A DNA stretch of 64,000 bases from Bradyrhizobium zhengyangense (GCF_022012435.1 NZ_JAKLUA010000001.1:868001-932000); one strand, 5' to 3'; shown: positions 24,699-33,493, counted from the stretch's first letter. Notes: generated by a model not told the origin, from the sequence alone. Made by a program: numbers and translations.

Positions 24699-25436
24699 TC
24701 AGCCGTTCGGGTACTCCACAAAATATGCATCCCGCAATGCATCTTCGAGCAGGCGGCCCTCGGAATAGACATTCAGCGTCGCGGGCCGGCTGACGCCATC
24801 GAGCAGCCGCGGGCATGGTTCCGGCGCCCCAAGAACGGTGCGGACCGGAATGCGCTCGGCATAGATCGGTAATTCATAGTCCTCATCGTCGTCGGCGACA
24901 CCCTTGGCGCGGACTTTTGCAGAGGCCTCCTCGATCTCCATCGCGATGAAGGAGGTCGCCTTGATCTCCTGGACATTGCTGGCGCGCAGGCTCGCGGTGC
25001 GATCCGGGAAGAAGCGGTCGACCATCGCGACCACCGCGCGCTCCTTCTCCACGGGATCGGTGACGAGATAGGCGGTGCCAAACGCCATCACTGCGCGGTA
25101 ATCGGCGGAGTGATTGAAGCCGCAGCGCGCCAGCACAAGGCTGTCGAGATGGGCGACCGTCAGGCACACGCGCTCACCTTTGGCCTGGTTGCGCAACATG
25201 CGGCTGGCACTCGAGCCGTGCCAGTAGAGCTTGGTCCCCTCGCGCCAGAAGAAGGTCGGCGTGCAATAGGGCTGGCCGTCGATCACGTAGGAGACGTGGC
25301 ACATCATCGAGGAATCCAGGATGCGGTGAACGGTAGCGTGATCGTAGAAGCCGCGGTCGTGCCGGCGCTTCACCTGATTGCGCGCTGATGTTGGATAGGA
25401 CGGTTGATAGGACTTTTGGCTTTCGATCTGGCTCAC
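24699..25436 (-). CDS. Pyridoxamine 5'-phosphate oxidase-like flavoprotein
   Basis: A 245-residue split-barrel flavin-binding protein of the PPOX group (PF12900-like). Seen are CHVSYVIDGQPYCTPTFFWR near residues 45-64, LYWHGSSASRMLRNQ near 70-84, VCLTVAHLDSLVLARCGFNHS near 89-110 and a helical C-terminal section. Members bind FMN or heme and act as oxidases or in vitamin B6 salvage. It is divergent from a MocR-type regulator gene with 75 bp between starts, the arrangement expected for a regulator and its target. Confidence 0.88.
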   Translation of the reverse strand: MSQIESQKSYQPSYPTSARNQVKRRHDRGFYDHATVHRILDSSMMCHVSYVIDGQPYCTPTFFWREGTKLYWHGSSASRMLRNQAKGERVCLTVAHLDSLVLARCGFNHSADYRAVMAFGTAYLVTDPVEKERAVVAMVDRFFPDRTASLRASNVQEIKATSFIAMEIEEASAKVRAKGVADDDEDYELPIYAERIPVRTVLGAPEPCPRLLDGVSRPATLNVYSEGRLLEDALRDAYFVEYPNG

Positions 25437-25481
25437 GGCCGCTCCTGTCGCATCGGGAACACTTCCAGGCTAGTTGTAGCG

Positions 25482-25508
25482 TCGCATTTGGTCTGCGATA
25501 GTGCCAAT
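25482..25508. promoter_or_regulatory. Candidate MocR operator
   Basis: The 75-bp divergent gap holds two dyads: TCGCA-N7-TGCGA at 25482-25498 and TTTGG-N12-CCAAT at 25487-25508. MocR regulators bind such sites between their own gene and a divergent target. Inferred from symmetry and position only. Confidence 0.5.
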
Positions 25509-25511
25509 TCC

Positions 25512-26975
25512 ATGCGAAAAATTCCGACCAATTCTCCCGGGAAAGCCGAGCTGCCGCTCGATCTCACCGGCCCGCACATCACAGCCGGCGCGTCCTCGGC
25601 GCACCGGCTGTACCAGGCCCTGTGCGAGATGATCGTCTCTGGTCTCGTCAAACCTGGCGAGCCGCTGCCGCCCTCGCGGAGGCTGGCGAAGCAGACCGGC
25701 TTTCGGCGCAACGCGGTGGTCACGGCTTACGAGCGCCTGATCGCCGACGGATTCGCACAAGCGACCGTCGGCTCCGGCACGTTCGTGGCGACACGCATCC
25801 CGGCGCGCGCCGCCGCGACCAGGAAGCCGAAGGTGACTGTCGAAACGCCGAAACAAGGCGCACTTTCGCTCGGCTGCACCCATATCGACGAGCGCGCGGT
25901 GCAACGTTTTCGGGCCTTCGTCGGCCGACGGATGCGCGCCTTTGGCAGCGAACACCTGCATTACGGCGACCCGCGCGGCAGCCGCGAATTGCGCGTCGCG
26001 ATCGCCGATCATCTGCTATCGGCGCGTGGGCTGCGCTGCGACCCCGACCAGATCATGCTCACCTCTGGCACGCTGCATACGCTGCGCATCGTGCTGGGCG
26101 CTCTCTTGAAACCGAACGATCAAGTCTGGTGCGAGGACCCCGGCTATCCCACCGCGCGCAAGACCATCGCGCAGTGCGGTTACCGCACCGTGCCCGTTCC
26201 GGTTGACGCGCACGGAATGCAAGTCGCGAGGGGGCGCACCACCGCGCCACACGCACGCGCGGCCTATGTGACGCCGTCGCATCAGTTTCCTCTGGGCGTG
26301 CAGATGTCGATGCCGCGGCGGCTTGAGCTGCTGGACTGGGCGAAGCAGGCCGGCGCCTTTGTTTTCGAGGACGATTACGACAGCGAGTTCCGTTACGACG
26401 GCGCGCCGCTGATGTCGCTTGCCGGCATCGATCATCTGCAGCGCGTGATCTACATGGGCACCTTCGCCAAGACGCTGTTTCCGGGCCTGCGCATCGGCTA
26501 TTGCGCTCTGCCCGAGCGCCTGATTGCAGACGTCACGACCGCGCGCGCCGCGCTCGATCGCTTTCCTGCCACACTGATGGAGGGCGCAGTCGCCGACATG
26601 CTTAACTCAGGCGCATTCGCCGCGAATCTGAGGCGCGTGCGAAAGCTTTATCGTGAGGCACGCGATGCGCTGGCCGAGACGCTCGAAGCCGCGTCAGATG
26701 GTGTGCTGTCGGTCCCGGTGCCGTCGCAGGGCCTTCATCTCGTGGCGCGGTTCGATCCATCGGTTGCCCCCGCGGTCGCAGCTGAGGCGAAGCAGGCCGC
26801 AGGTGCGGAAGGTTGGCTGCTCGCCGACACCTATGCGCGGGCGCGGCCCCTGCCCGGTTTCGTGCTGGGATTTTCAGGGCATGCGGTTCCACAACTCGTC
26901 GCCGCCGCCGAACGCCTCGCGAAGGAAGCGCGGGCCAGATTACGCACCAAGGGCCATCAGGCCCGGCGGGCCTGA
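25512..26975 (+). CDS. MocR-type GntR regulator (PLP aminotransferase fold)
   Basis: A 487-residue regulator. A winged HTH of the GntR type spans about residues 20-85 (HRLYQALCEMIVSGLVKPGE, then PPSRRLAKQTGFRRNAVVTA). A long fold-type I aminotransferase domain follows, with the PLP-lysine region in MGTFAKTLFPGLRIGYCALP near 315. Such proteins sense PLP or amino-compound adducts and often activate vitamin B6 or GABA genes. The divergent flavoprotein gene at 24699 is the likely target. ATG at 25512 begins MRKIPTNSPGKAEL. Confidence 0.9.
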   Translation: MRKIPTNSPGKAELPLDLTGPHITAGASSAHRLYQALCEMIVSGLVKPGEPLPPSRRLAKQTGFRRNAVVTAYERLIADGFAQATVGSGTFVATRIPARAAATRKPKVTVETPKQGALSLGCTHIDERAVQRFRAFVGRRMRAFGSEHLHYGDPRGSRELRVAIADHLLSARGLRCDPDQIMLTSGTLHTLRIVLGALLKPNDQVWCEDPGYPTARKTIAQCGYRTVPVPVDAHGMQVARGRTTAPHARAAYVTPSHQFPLGVQMSMPRRLELLDWAKQAGAFVFEDDYDSEFRYDGAPLMSLAGIDHLQRVIYMGTFAKTLFPGLRIGYCALPERLIADVTTARAALDRFPATLMEGAVADMLNSGAFAANLRRVRKLYREARDALAETLEAASDGVLSVPVPSQGLHLVARFDPSVAPAVAAEAKQAAGAEGWLLADTYARARPLPGFVLGFSGHAVPQLVAAAERLAKEARARLRTKGHQARRA

Positions 26976-27043
26976 CAAAGGTTCACTATCAAAATCAGAG
27001 CCTGCTGCTAAACATCGCGGAATCGATTCCGGGATCTCTCATC

Positions 27044-27301
27044 ATGTCACTTGTCGACTCACTCGGCCGCGCAGCCTGCGTCGCGCTCCTGATCTTCTCC
27101 GCGCTTGCCCCGCCGGCCTACGCGACCACGGTTGGACGTGAACAGGATATCGTCGATCTCAAGCTCGGCCAGCGCGTGCAGGTGGATGACGGGACCTGCC
27201 CAGCCGGACAGGTCAAGGAAGTGCGCGGCTCGAAGATGACGGACAAGGGCGTCGCGCGGACAGCATCCTGTGTGCCGCGGTTCGGTCCGAAGTCGAGGTG
27301 A
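27044..27301 (+). CDS. Small exported protein, DUF6719-like
   Basis: An 85-residue protein with a signal peptide (ACVALLIFSALAPPAYA, cleavage near residue 27) and a mature part TTVGREQDIVDLKLGQRVQV then DDGTCPAGQVKEVRGSKM, ending with a second Cys. The two cysteines may pair. Small proteins with this GREQDI..LKLGQR pattern are common in bradyrhizobia; function unknown. Start at 27044 (MSLVDSLGRAA); the long frame upstream overlaps the regulator and is not real. Confidence 0.65.
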   Translation: MSLVDSLGRAACVALLIFSALAPPAYATTVGREQDIVDLKLGQRVQVDDGTCPAGQVKEVRGSKMTDKGVARTASCVPRFGPKSR

Positions 27302-27302
27302 C

Positions 27303-27399
27303 GAGCATGATCCGGACCCGAAGGGCCGCGTTAGCGCAAAGTGTGAAGCGGTTTTCCCTCGCGACAAACGCGGAACGCGTTTGCGCGGAGATCATGCTC
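27303..27399. repeat. REP-type palindromic repeat, copy 1
   Basis: Bounded by GAGCATGATC (27303-27312) and its complement GATCATGCTC (27390-27399). A block of about 66 bp that includes the right end is identical to 33508-33573. It carries an internal stem around GCGACAAACGCGGAACGCGTTTGCGC. It lies just after a small exported-protein gene and before convergent genes; such elements are common in bradyrhizobial gaps. Confidence 0.8.
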
Positions 27400-27412
27400 A
27401 AACAATAGACCC

Positions 27413-27778
27413 TTAGGACTTCGCCGGGTCGAACATGCACTGCAAGGTCGGCTTGGCGATCTTGGTGAAGGTCGCGCCGATCTCGCCTTGCTTTGCCGCC
27501 GGCACCCAATCGGTCTCGATCGTGGGAACGCCTGTCTCGCTGATGCCGCGCAGCAGCGCCTCGCGCAGGTCGCGATCCTCAACGACGGCAGCCGCATGAT
27601 CATGCAGGCAGCCGCAGACCTCTTCCGGATGTTCCCAGCGCCCGAGCATGCGCGGCGCACATTGCCTCACGAACTCCGTGCGCGGATCCGGCAACCGGCT
27701 CGGTGAGCGCACCTGAGCCTGAACGGAGCTGATGGTCAGAAGGGACAAAAACACCGCGGCGCAGAAACGAAGGTACAT
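27413..27778 (-). CDS. Small secreted protein of unknown function (121 aa)
   Basis: A 121-residue protein with a signal peptide (MYLRFCAAVFLSLLTISSVQ-AQ) and a mature domain containing EFVRQCAPRMLGR and EEVCGCLHDHAAAVVED: several cysteines and a C-x-C that could bind metal or form disulfides. A C-terminal segment has FTKIAKPTLQCMFDP. I do not recognise the family. Start at 27778 is the first ATG that gives a clean signal peptide. It lies 37 bp after the next small secreted gene on the same strand. Confidence 0.6.
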   Translation of the reverse strand: MYLRFCAAVFLSLLTISSVQAQVRSPSRLPDPRTEFVRQCAPRMLGRWEHPEEVCGCLHDHAAAVVEDRDLREALLRGISETGVPTIETDWVPAAKQGEIGATFTKIAKPTLQCMFDPAKS

Positions 27779-27815
27779 GATGGCGCCTTTGCGGGCTGAT
27801 TTTCTCGTTGGGGGA

Positions 27816-27980
27816 TCAGAGGCGCGTCGCAAGGACGATCGGCTGCGGCGCCGTGGTGGTGATCGGCGAGCCGCTGTACTGGAAAGTCCCGATGCCGGGC
27901 AGATTGCCGTCCGGTGCTCCGGCGAGCGAGGAACCGGCGAGCACGAAACCGAAAGCGAGGATGAAGCTGAGCGCGCGCAT
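27816..27980 (-). CDS. Small secreted peptide (54 aa)
   Basis: A 54-residue product beginning MRALSFILAFGFVLAGSSLA, a signal peptide, then APDGNLPGIGTFQYSGSPIT and TTAPQPIVLATRL. The ATG at 27980 has GGAG 9 bases upstream, which favours this start over a longer open frame. Probably exported; function unknown. Possibly cotranscribed with the gene at 27413-27778. Confidence 0.55.
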   Translation of the reverse strand: MRALSFILAFGFVLAGSSLAGAPDGNLPGIGTFQYSGSPITTTAPQPIVLATRL

Positions 27981-28381
27981 GGACTTGTCTCCGAATTGCG
28001 TGGCCGGCGGTGCTGCCGTCGTCGTTGTCACCCTGATAACCATCAGCGGTTTCTCCCGTGATGCGCCCAAAGCCCAAAATGGTTTCGTTACCGATCAGAA
28101 TTGTTTCGTCACCCGCGGCGCGACGAAACAATCTGCCGAAAACATCAATCATTTCAGATGGGGCGCTTGAGGGTTTGAACCTCGATGAGAACGACCGTCC
28201 ATACCACTCGAGGCGAAGCGGTCATCTCGGCGACGTCAGCGCTTCACATGCATTTTACGGTTTTCTGCTGAAGAGGTCGGCAAACGAGGGCCGGTCCCGC
28301 CGATGAACCCAGAATCGATCGGACGCGACCGAAGCCTTCGAAACCGAACGGCCCGTCATTATCAGGGCACATAGTTGAGGG
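27981..28381. other. Intergenic region, no gene recognised
   Basis: About 400 bp with short open frames on both strands and no convincing gene, repeat or terminator. GATCAGAATTGTTTCG and CGCGACGAAACAATCTG around 28095-28133 form a weak inverted pair (CGAAACAAT against ATTGTTTCG), which may be a terminator-like hairpin or operator. Confidence 0.35.
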
Positions 28382-28588
28382 ATGGCCATCATGATCGCGC
28401 AAGATCGCGCAACGGTGCGCGACGCGGCGCAGCCTACGGACCGCGCCGATCGGCAGACCGGCGACCGCCCCGGCGCGATGGCGCTGCAATCAGGACGCGG
28501 CTACGAGGCCGCGCCCCAGGCGTTCGTGCGGCTGAGCGGCTCGCACCTCGTCAAATCGCGGTTGAAGCGCGATCACAATACTGAGTGA
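28382..28588 (+). CDS. Possible small protein (68 aa), uncertain
   Basis: A 68-residue open frame, MAIMIAQDRATVRDAAQPTD onward, ending SRLKRDHNTE. TTGAGGG lies just before the ATG. Its composition (Ala, Arg, Gln, Asp rich) is coding-like, but an overlapping second frame of equal length makes the call doubtful, and there is no family resemblance. Confidence 0.3.
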   Translation: MAIMIAQDRATVRDAAQPTDRADRQTGDRPGAMALQSGRGYEAAPQAFVRLSGSHLVKSRLKRDHNTE

Positions 28589-28599
28589 ACGCAAGTGCG

Positions 28600-29148
28600 T
28601 CACTGAGTGAAGAAGTCGCCACACTTCTGGACGTTTGCGTCGGCCGGTCCCCACGGCATGATCGGCACCGTCGAGGTCGAGTTCTTCGGCGATCCCTCGA
28701 TCAGCTTGTCCGAATAGACCATGTAGACCAGCACATTGCGCTTGGCGTCGCAGCCGCGCACGATCTGCATCTTCTTGAAGAAGAGCGATCGGCGCCTGCG
28801 GAACATGTCGTCGCCCTGCTCCATCTTGTCCTTGAACTTGATCGGGCCGACCTGGCGGCAGGCGAGCGAGATGTCCGAGACCTCCTCGGCAAGTCCCAGC
28901 CAGCCCTTGAAGCCCCCCTTCTCCGGCACCGTGAAATGACAGGCCACGCCCTCGACCTCGGGGTCGTCGAGGCCATAGGTCGCGAGCCTGTCATTAGGGC
29001 TCATCCATTTGAACACGGTGGAGCGGCGGAAGATCAGATCGGGCTCGTCGGCGGCCGATGCGGAAGCCAGAGGGATGACCAGAGCCAGGAGCAATAAAGC
29101 AAGGCCTTTCAAGCGGATGCCGGAAAGACCGGGGAAACGAGATGACAT
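28600..29148 (-). CDS. creA: CreA family exported protein
   Basis: A 182-residue protein with a signal peptide (ALLLLALVIPLASASA, cleavage near residue 33). The CreA family domain follows: YGLDDPEVEGVACHFTVPEK, GFKGWLGLAEEVSDISLACR, QVGPIKF, and SLFFKKMQIVRGCDAKRNVL, ending VYSDKLIEGSPKNS. The family is periplasmic and of unknown function despite its name. The start at 29148 is chosen over an upstream ATG because it begins just before the hydrophobic core. Lies alone between noncoding DNA and a divergent L,D-transpeptidase gene. Confidence 0.9.
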   Translation of the reverse strand: MSSRFPGLSGIRLKGLALLLLALVIPLASASAADEPDLIFRRSTVFKWMSPNDRLATYGLDDPEVEGVACHFTVPEKGGFKGWLGLAEEVSDISLACRQVGPIKFKDKMEQGDDMFRRRRSLFFKKMQIVRGCDAKRNVLVYMVYSDKLIEGSPKNSTSTVPIMPWGPADANVQKCGDFFTQ

Positions 29149-29356
29149 GAAGTTCTCCGGTAACAAGTCCCAGCAATGTAGGCACGGAAGGTCCCGTCAG
29201 GAAGATGACGGCAGGCGGGCACGGCCGCCGTTTACCGCTCTGTGAGGCTTTTTTGTTACGTCTTGAACAAAAGTAGCGGACGGCAGAACCGCCATGCTGG
29301 TGAACGCGTATCCCCTCTGCGACACTAACATCTGATTTGGATTGTGGATTCGAGGA

Positions 29357-31093
29357 ATGAATAGCGTGAACGGGTCCCCCTTTTCGGCCGCGCCGGTAAG
29401 GCTGTGGCAGGTCGCGATTTTGGCGGCGGCGGGTGCGATCGGAACAGCGAGCCAGGCGGAAGCAGCGTTCTATTATTATCCGGACTACTCGGGCGCGTCC
29501 TACTACGCCCCGCAACAGCGGTATCCGGCGGAGCTGCGACAGAAGCCGCAGAAGCGCGGCTCGGCGGCCAAGAAAAAGGACGAGGCGCTCGTCGAGAAAG
29601 AGACCGGCGCCAAGCCGCAAGGCCCGCTCGTCATCGTCGTCTCGATCGAGCGGCAGAAGGTGACGATCTACGATTCCAACGGCGTGTTCGCGGAGTCGCC
29701 GGTGTCGACCGGCATGAAGGGCCACTCGACGCCGATGGGTGTGTTCAGCGTCATCCAGAAGCACAAATTCCACCACTCCAACATCTACAGCGGCGCGCCG
29801 ATGCCGTACATGCAGCGGATCACCTGGTCCGGCGTCGCCATGCATGCCGGCGTGCTGCCGGGCTATCCGGCCTCGCACGGCTGCATCCGCATGCCGATGG
29901 CGTTCGCGGTGAAGATGTGGAACTGGACCAAGATGGGCGCGCGCGTGATCGTCTCGCCCGGCCAGATGACGCCGCAAAGCTTCTCGCACCCGATGCTCGC
30001 TTCGCTGCGCGTCCCGCCGCAGCCCGCAGCAAGCCTCGAGCCGACGAGCGTCGGCGACAAGGCGGACAAGGGCGCGCCTGACACCAGGGTCACGGATGCG
30101 AAGCCTGTCGAGACCATATCTTTCGAGAAGACCGCCAGCGCCGACGGCGTGCTCGAGCTGCGCTCGACGGTCGGCCACACCGTGATGTCGGATGTGACCA
30201 CCGGAAATGCACCGGTTCGCGAGGAAGCGGCCAAGACCGACCCCAAGTCTGACGAGGCCTCCGAGCCGGCCAAGCAGCCTGAGACGGTTTCGAAGACGGA
30301 CGACGCCGCCAAGCCCGCCGATGCGGCGAGCACCGAAGCAAAGCCCACTGACGTTGCGGACGCTCCCAAGACGACGTCGGACGAGAAACCGGCCGACAAG
30401 GTCGAGGCGGCAAAGTCCGAACAGTCCGAGCCTGCGAAGGTCGAGGCGCCGAAGGCGGAAGCGGTTGTGGACCCCGTCAAGTCCGAGCCGGTCAAGGCCG
30501 ATACGGCAGAGACCGAGAAGAAGCCCGACGCGCCTGTGACCGCAACGGCACCAGCGCAAGCTGCTTCGCCGGATGCGAAGAAAGACCAGACCCGTGTCGC
30601 CGATCCCGCGCCTTCCGTGAAGCCGGACCTGCCGAAGCGGACCGGTCAGATCGCGGTGTTCATCAGCCGCAGGGACTCCAAGCTCTATGTGCGGCAGAAC
30701 TTTGCGCCGCTGTTCGATGTGCCCGTCACGATCGCGGCAAGCGATCGGCCGCTCGGGACCCATGTCTTCACGGCCGAGGTCGACAAGTCCGACTCGAATG
30801 CGCTGCATTGGTCGGTGGTGTCGCTGCCCGTCGCCGTCCGCGCCGCCGCGCGCGACGAGGATGGTCACGTGGTGCGCCGGCAGCGTGGCGCTGCCGTGAT
30901 CCCCGTTGCCGCAAAGCCTGTCATCACGCCTGATAGCCCGGCCGAGGCACTGGATCGCATCACGATCCCGGCCGACGCCATGGCGAAGATCAACGAGATG
31001 CTCACCACCGGCGGCTCGGTGATCGTGTCCGACCAGGGCATCAACCAGGGCGAGACCGGCGAAGGCACCGACTTCATCGTCCGCCTGTACTGA
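29357..31093 (+). CDS. L,D-transpeptidase with a second YkuD-like domain
   Basis: A 578-residue envelope protein. A signal peptide (residues 14-32) is followed by a YkuD catalytic domain, with VIVVSIERQKVTIYDSNG near 90, HAGVLPGYPASHGCIRMP near 161-178 (catalytic SHGC cysteine near 176). A long Ala/Lys/Glu/Pro low-complexity linker spans about 215-425. The C-terminal part repeats the opening half of a YkuD fold, IAVFISRRDSKLYVRQNFAP and ASDRPLGTHVFTA near 433-475, without an SHGC, so it is probably a noncatalytic second domain. The enzyme makes 3-3 peptide cross-links or attaches proteins to peptidoglycan. ATG at 29357; an upstream TTG is less likely. Confidence 0.87.
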   Translation: MNSVNGSPFSAAPVRLWQVAILAAAGAIGTASQAEAAFYYYPDYSGASYYAPQQRYPAELRQKPQKRGSAAKKKDEALVEKETGAKPQGPLVIVVSIERQKVTIYDSNGVFAESPVSTGMKGHSTPMGVFSVIQKHKFHHSNIYSGAPMPYMQRITWSGVAMHAGVLPGYPASHGCIRMPMAFAVKMWNWTKMGARVIVSPGQMTPQSFSHPMLASLRVPPQPAASLEPTSVGDKADKGAPDTRVTDAKPVETISFEKTASADGVLELRSTVGHTVMSDVTTGNAPVREEAAKTDPKSDEASEPAKQPETVSKTDDAAKPADAASTEAKPTDVADAPKTTSDEKPADKVEAAKSEQSEPAKVEAPKAEAVVDPVKSEPVKADTAETEKKPDAPVTATAPAQAASPDAKKDQTRVADPAPSVKPDLPKRTGQIAVFISRRDSKLYVRQNFAPLFDVPVTIAASDRPLGTHVFTAEVDKSDSNALHWSVVSLPVAVRAAARDEDGHVVRRQRGAAVIPVAAKPVITPDSPAEALDRITIPADAMAKINEMLTTGGSVIVSDQGINQGETGEGTDFIVRLY

Positions 31094-31180
31094 GCCTGTG
31101 TCGCGATAACGCGGTGTTGAGCAGGCCAGTCGCAACGGCGGGGTAAGCTCCGCCCCGGATCACATCCGGGGGACACCGCC

Positions 31181-31750
31181 ATGTTGAACCGCAGAACCGT
31201 CATCACCACTGCGCTGCTCGCAGCAGCCACATCGGCAACGCGCGTGCGGGCCGATGGCGGCATGAGCCGGATCCCGGCTTACGTCTTTTCATTCCCCGCT
31301 TTGTCCGGTGACGACATCAGGCTCGCCGCGTTCACCGGTAAACCGCTGCTGGTCGTCAACACGGCCTCGCTGTGCGGTTACACGCCACAATATGCCGGGC
31401 TGCAGGAGCTTTGGACCGAGTTTCACGCGCGCGGCCTTACCGTGATCGGCGTGCCCTCCAATGATTTCGGCGGCCAGGAGCCTGGCGGCACCAGCGAGAT
31501 CTCGGAGACCGCGCACCACCAATACGGAGTTACCTTCCCGATTGCGGCCAAGGCGGTCGTGACAGGGGCGAAGGCCCATCCCTTCTACAAATGGGCGGCC
31601 GAGGCGCGGCCGAAGGAGGTTCCGAAGTGGAACTTCCACAAATACCTGATCGGCCGCGACGGTTATATCGCCGAGGTGTTTCCTTCAGCCGTGGAGCCGG
31701 CCGACACGCGCGTCAAAACCGCGATAGCCCGGGCATTGGCCGATAGTTGA
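31181..31750 (+). CDS. Glutathione peroxidase
   Basis: A 189-residue thioredoxin-fold peroxidase. The N-terminus carries a twin-arginine-like signal (MLNRRTVITTALLAAATSAT), so the enzyme is probably exported. The peroxidatic Cys lies in VVNTASLCGYTPQYAGLQEL near residues 57-76, and GVPSNDFGGQEPG near 90 is the Gln-bearing second motif. The third, KWNFHKYLIG near 150, has the catalytic Trp and Asn. The family reduces peroxides with thioredoxin or glutathione. Confidence 0.93.
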   Translation: MLNRRTVITTALLAAATSATRVRADGGMSRIPAYVFSFPALSGDDIRLAAFTGKPLLVVNTASLCGYTPQYAGLQELWTEFHARGLTVIGVPSNDFGGQEPGGTSEISETAHHQYGVTFPIAAKAVVTGAKAHPFYKWAAEARPKEVPKWNFHKYLIGRDGYIAEVFPSAVEPADTRVKTAIARALADS

Positions 31751-31914
31751 TGGGCCGGCGGCAACGCGGTTGGGCACAATTGCGGCGAAGCGCCAAACAG
31801 CCGTTGCAATGGCGATGGAGCACCATCTAGGCTAAGATGGTGAGGGGCAGGAAGGGTTCGGCCGGAGGCGAAAAGCCACGGCGGACCAACGGGATCAATC
31901 TCGAGGACAACACC

Positions 31915-32934
31915 ATGCGTGTGGCGGCAAAACTGATTTTGGCAAGCGCGATGTCTGTTGCGCTGACAGGCGCGGCATGGTCGCAGACCCCTGCCGCAAA
32001 ACCCGCAGCCGCCACCCAGGCCGCGCCCGCAGCAGCACCGGCCGCAGCCGCAGCTCCAGCAGCCGCTGCCCCCGCGGCAGCTGCTGCGCAACCGAGCGCA
32101 GCCTTCCCGCCCCCGCCGCAACAGGCGCCGCAGCCGGCGCGCGCCGCCTGCAACAATCCGAACGCGCTGGGCGTCGCCCGCACCGTGGAGATCGACACGA
32201 CAGGCGGCCCCGGCTTCGGCTTCGAGCATTTCAAGGAGCTCGACTTCCTGCGCGACAAGGAGGTCGTCCTGACCTTCGACGACGGTCCCTGGCCGCGCAA
32301 CACGCCTGCCGTGCTGAAGGCGCTCGCCGACCAATGCACTACCGGCATTTTCTTCTCGATCGGCAAGCACGCCACCTACGAGCCGGAGATCCTGAAGCAG
32401 GTCTACGCGGCCGGTCACGTCATCGGCACCCACACCTGGTCGCACGCCAACCTCAACGACAAGAAGCTGAACGAAGCGCAGCGCAAGGACGAGATCGAGA
32501 AGGGCATCAGCGCCGTGAAATGGGCGCTCGGCGGCATCTCGCCGGCCGCGTTCTTCCGCTTCCCGGCGCTGCAGCATCCGCCGGAGATGGTCACCTATCT
32601 CGGCAACCGCAACGTTGCGATCTTCTCCTGCGACATCGACTCCTTCGACTTCAAGGCCTCGAAGCCCGAGAAGGTGATCGAGACCGTGATGAAGAAGCTC
32701 GAGAACAAGGGCAAGGGCATCATCCTGATGCACGACTTCCAGAAGCACACGGCGGAAGCGCTGCCCGAGCTTCTGAACCGCCTCAAGGCCGGCGGCTACA
32801 AGATCGTGGCGATGCGCGCCAAGGCGCCGGTCGCTTCGCTCCCCGAATACGACCAAGAGCTGATGAAGGACGTCAAGCTGCCGACGGTCAGCACGCGCCC
32901 GGTCAATTCCGTGGTGACGACCGTTTCCGAATAG
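31915..32934 (+). CDS. Polysaccharide deacetylase (NodB homology domain)
   Basis: A 339-residue exported enzyme. A signal peptide (1-25) and an Ala/Pro-rich linker (about 25-75) precede the CE4 domain: VVLTFDDGPWPRNTPAVL near 118-135 (metal Asp pair), GHVIGTHTWSHANL near 172-186 (metal His motif), RFPALQHPPEMV near 215 and GIILMHDFQKHT near 264. It removes N-acetyl groups from chitin-like or peptidoglycan glycans. ATG at 31915 is preceded by GAGGACAA. It is followed 7 bp later by the DHFR-like gene, suggesting cotranscription. Confidence 0.92.
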   Translation: MRVAAKLILASAMSVALTGAAWSQTPAAKPAAATQAAPAAAPAAAAAPAAAAPAAAAAQPSAAFPPPPQQAPQPARAACNNPNALGVARTVEIDTTGGPGFGFEHFKELDFLRDKEVVLTFDDGPWPRNTPAVLKALADQCTTGIFFSIGKHATYEPEILKQVYAAGHVIGTHTWSHANLNDKKLNEAQRKDEIEKGISAVKWALGGISPAAFFRFPALQHPPEMVTYLGNRNVAIFSCDIDSFDFKASKPEKVIETVMKKLENKGKGIILMHDFQKHTAEALPELLNRLKAGGYKIVAMRAKAPVASLPEYDQELMKDVKLPTVSTRPVNSVVTTVSE

Positions 32935-32941
32935 TCGTCAT

Positions 32942-33493
32942 TTGTCGTTCCATTTCGAAGGCTACGTCATCGTCTCGGCGGACGGCATGCTTGCCGACGC
33001 CAGCCATGTCATGCCCAACAGTCTGAAGTTCGAAGGCGACAAACTGTTCTTCGAGCAGGCGCTCGATGGCGCCGCGCTGATCGTGCACGGCCGCAACTCG
33101 CACGAGGGGCAGCCGAACTCGCCCAAGCGCAAGCGGCTGATCCTGACCCGCAAGATCAAGGCCCTCACCGTCGATCCCGAGATGCCAAACGCGACGCTGT
33201 GGAATCCGCACTATTCGAGCTTCGCGGAGGCCTGCGCGTTTGCCGATGTCGCCTCGGGGCGGGTCGCGATCATTGGCGGCCCCGTGGTGTTCGACATGTT
33301 CATGGACCGCTACGACACCTTCTGGCTGTCGGAAGCCCCCCATGTGCAGTTGCCCGGCGGAGAGGGCTGCTTCGTCGATGTGCCCAGGCGGACGCCGCAC
33401 GAGGTGCTGACGTCACACGGGATGACGCCAGGCACGCCTTACGTGCTCGACGCAACGCATGACGTCACGGTCACGCCATGGCGGCGGGCCTAG
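32942..33493 (+). CDS. Dihydrofolate reductase-fold protein
   Basis: A 183-residue protein of the DHFR/RibD C-terminal superfamily: YVIVSADGMLADASHVMP near residues 8-25, ALIVHGRNSHEG near 45-56 (the NADPH-binding GR turn), RLILTR near 65 and RVAIIGGPVVFDMF near 106-119. It may be a reductase for an unknown pteridine-like or other substrate. The apparent start is TTG at 32942, seven bases after the preceding stop. No upstream ATG in frame; translational coupling to the deacetylase is likely. Confidence 0.8.
   Translation: MSFHFEGYVIVSADGMLADASHVMPNSLKFEGDKLFFEQALDGAALIVHGRNSHEGQPNSPKRKRLILTRKIKALTVDPEMPNATLWNPHYSSFAEACAFADVASGRVAIIGGPVVFDMFMDRYDTFWLSEAPHVQLPGGEGCFVDVPRRTPHEVLTSHGMTPGTPYVLDATHDVTVTPWRRA

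Noticed and set aside
28994..31135. Very long open frame (713 codons) on the minus strand over the L,D-transpeptidase gene
   Set aside because: Its translation is Arg/Leu/His/Gly-rich low complexity, typical of the antisense frame of a high-GC gene, while the plus frame has a signal peptide and YkuD motifs.
32942..33493. Calling this gene a true dihydrofolate reductase (folA)
   Set aside because: Fold fits the superfamily, but the key substrate residues of FolA and a thymidylate synthase neighbour are absent, so only the fold is named.
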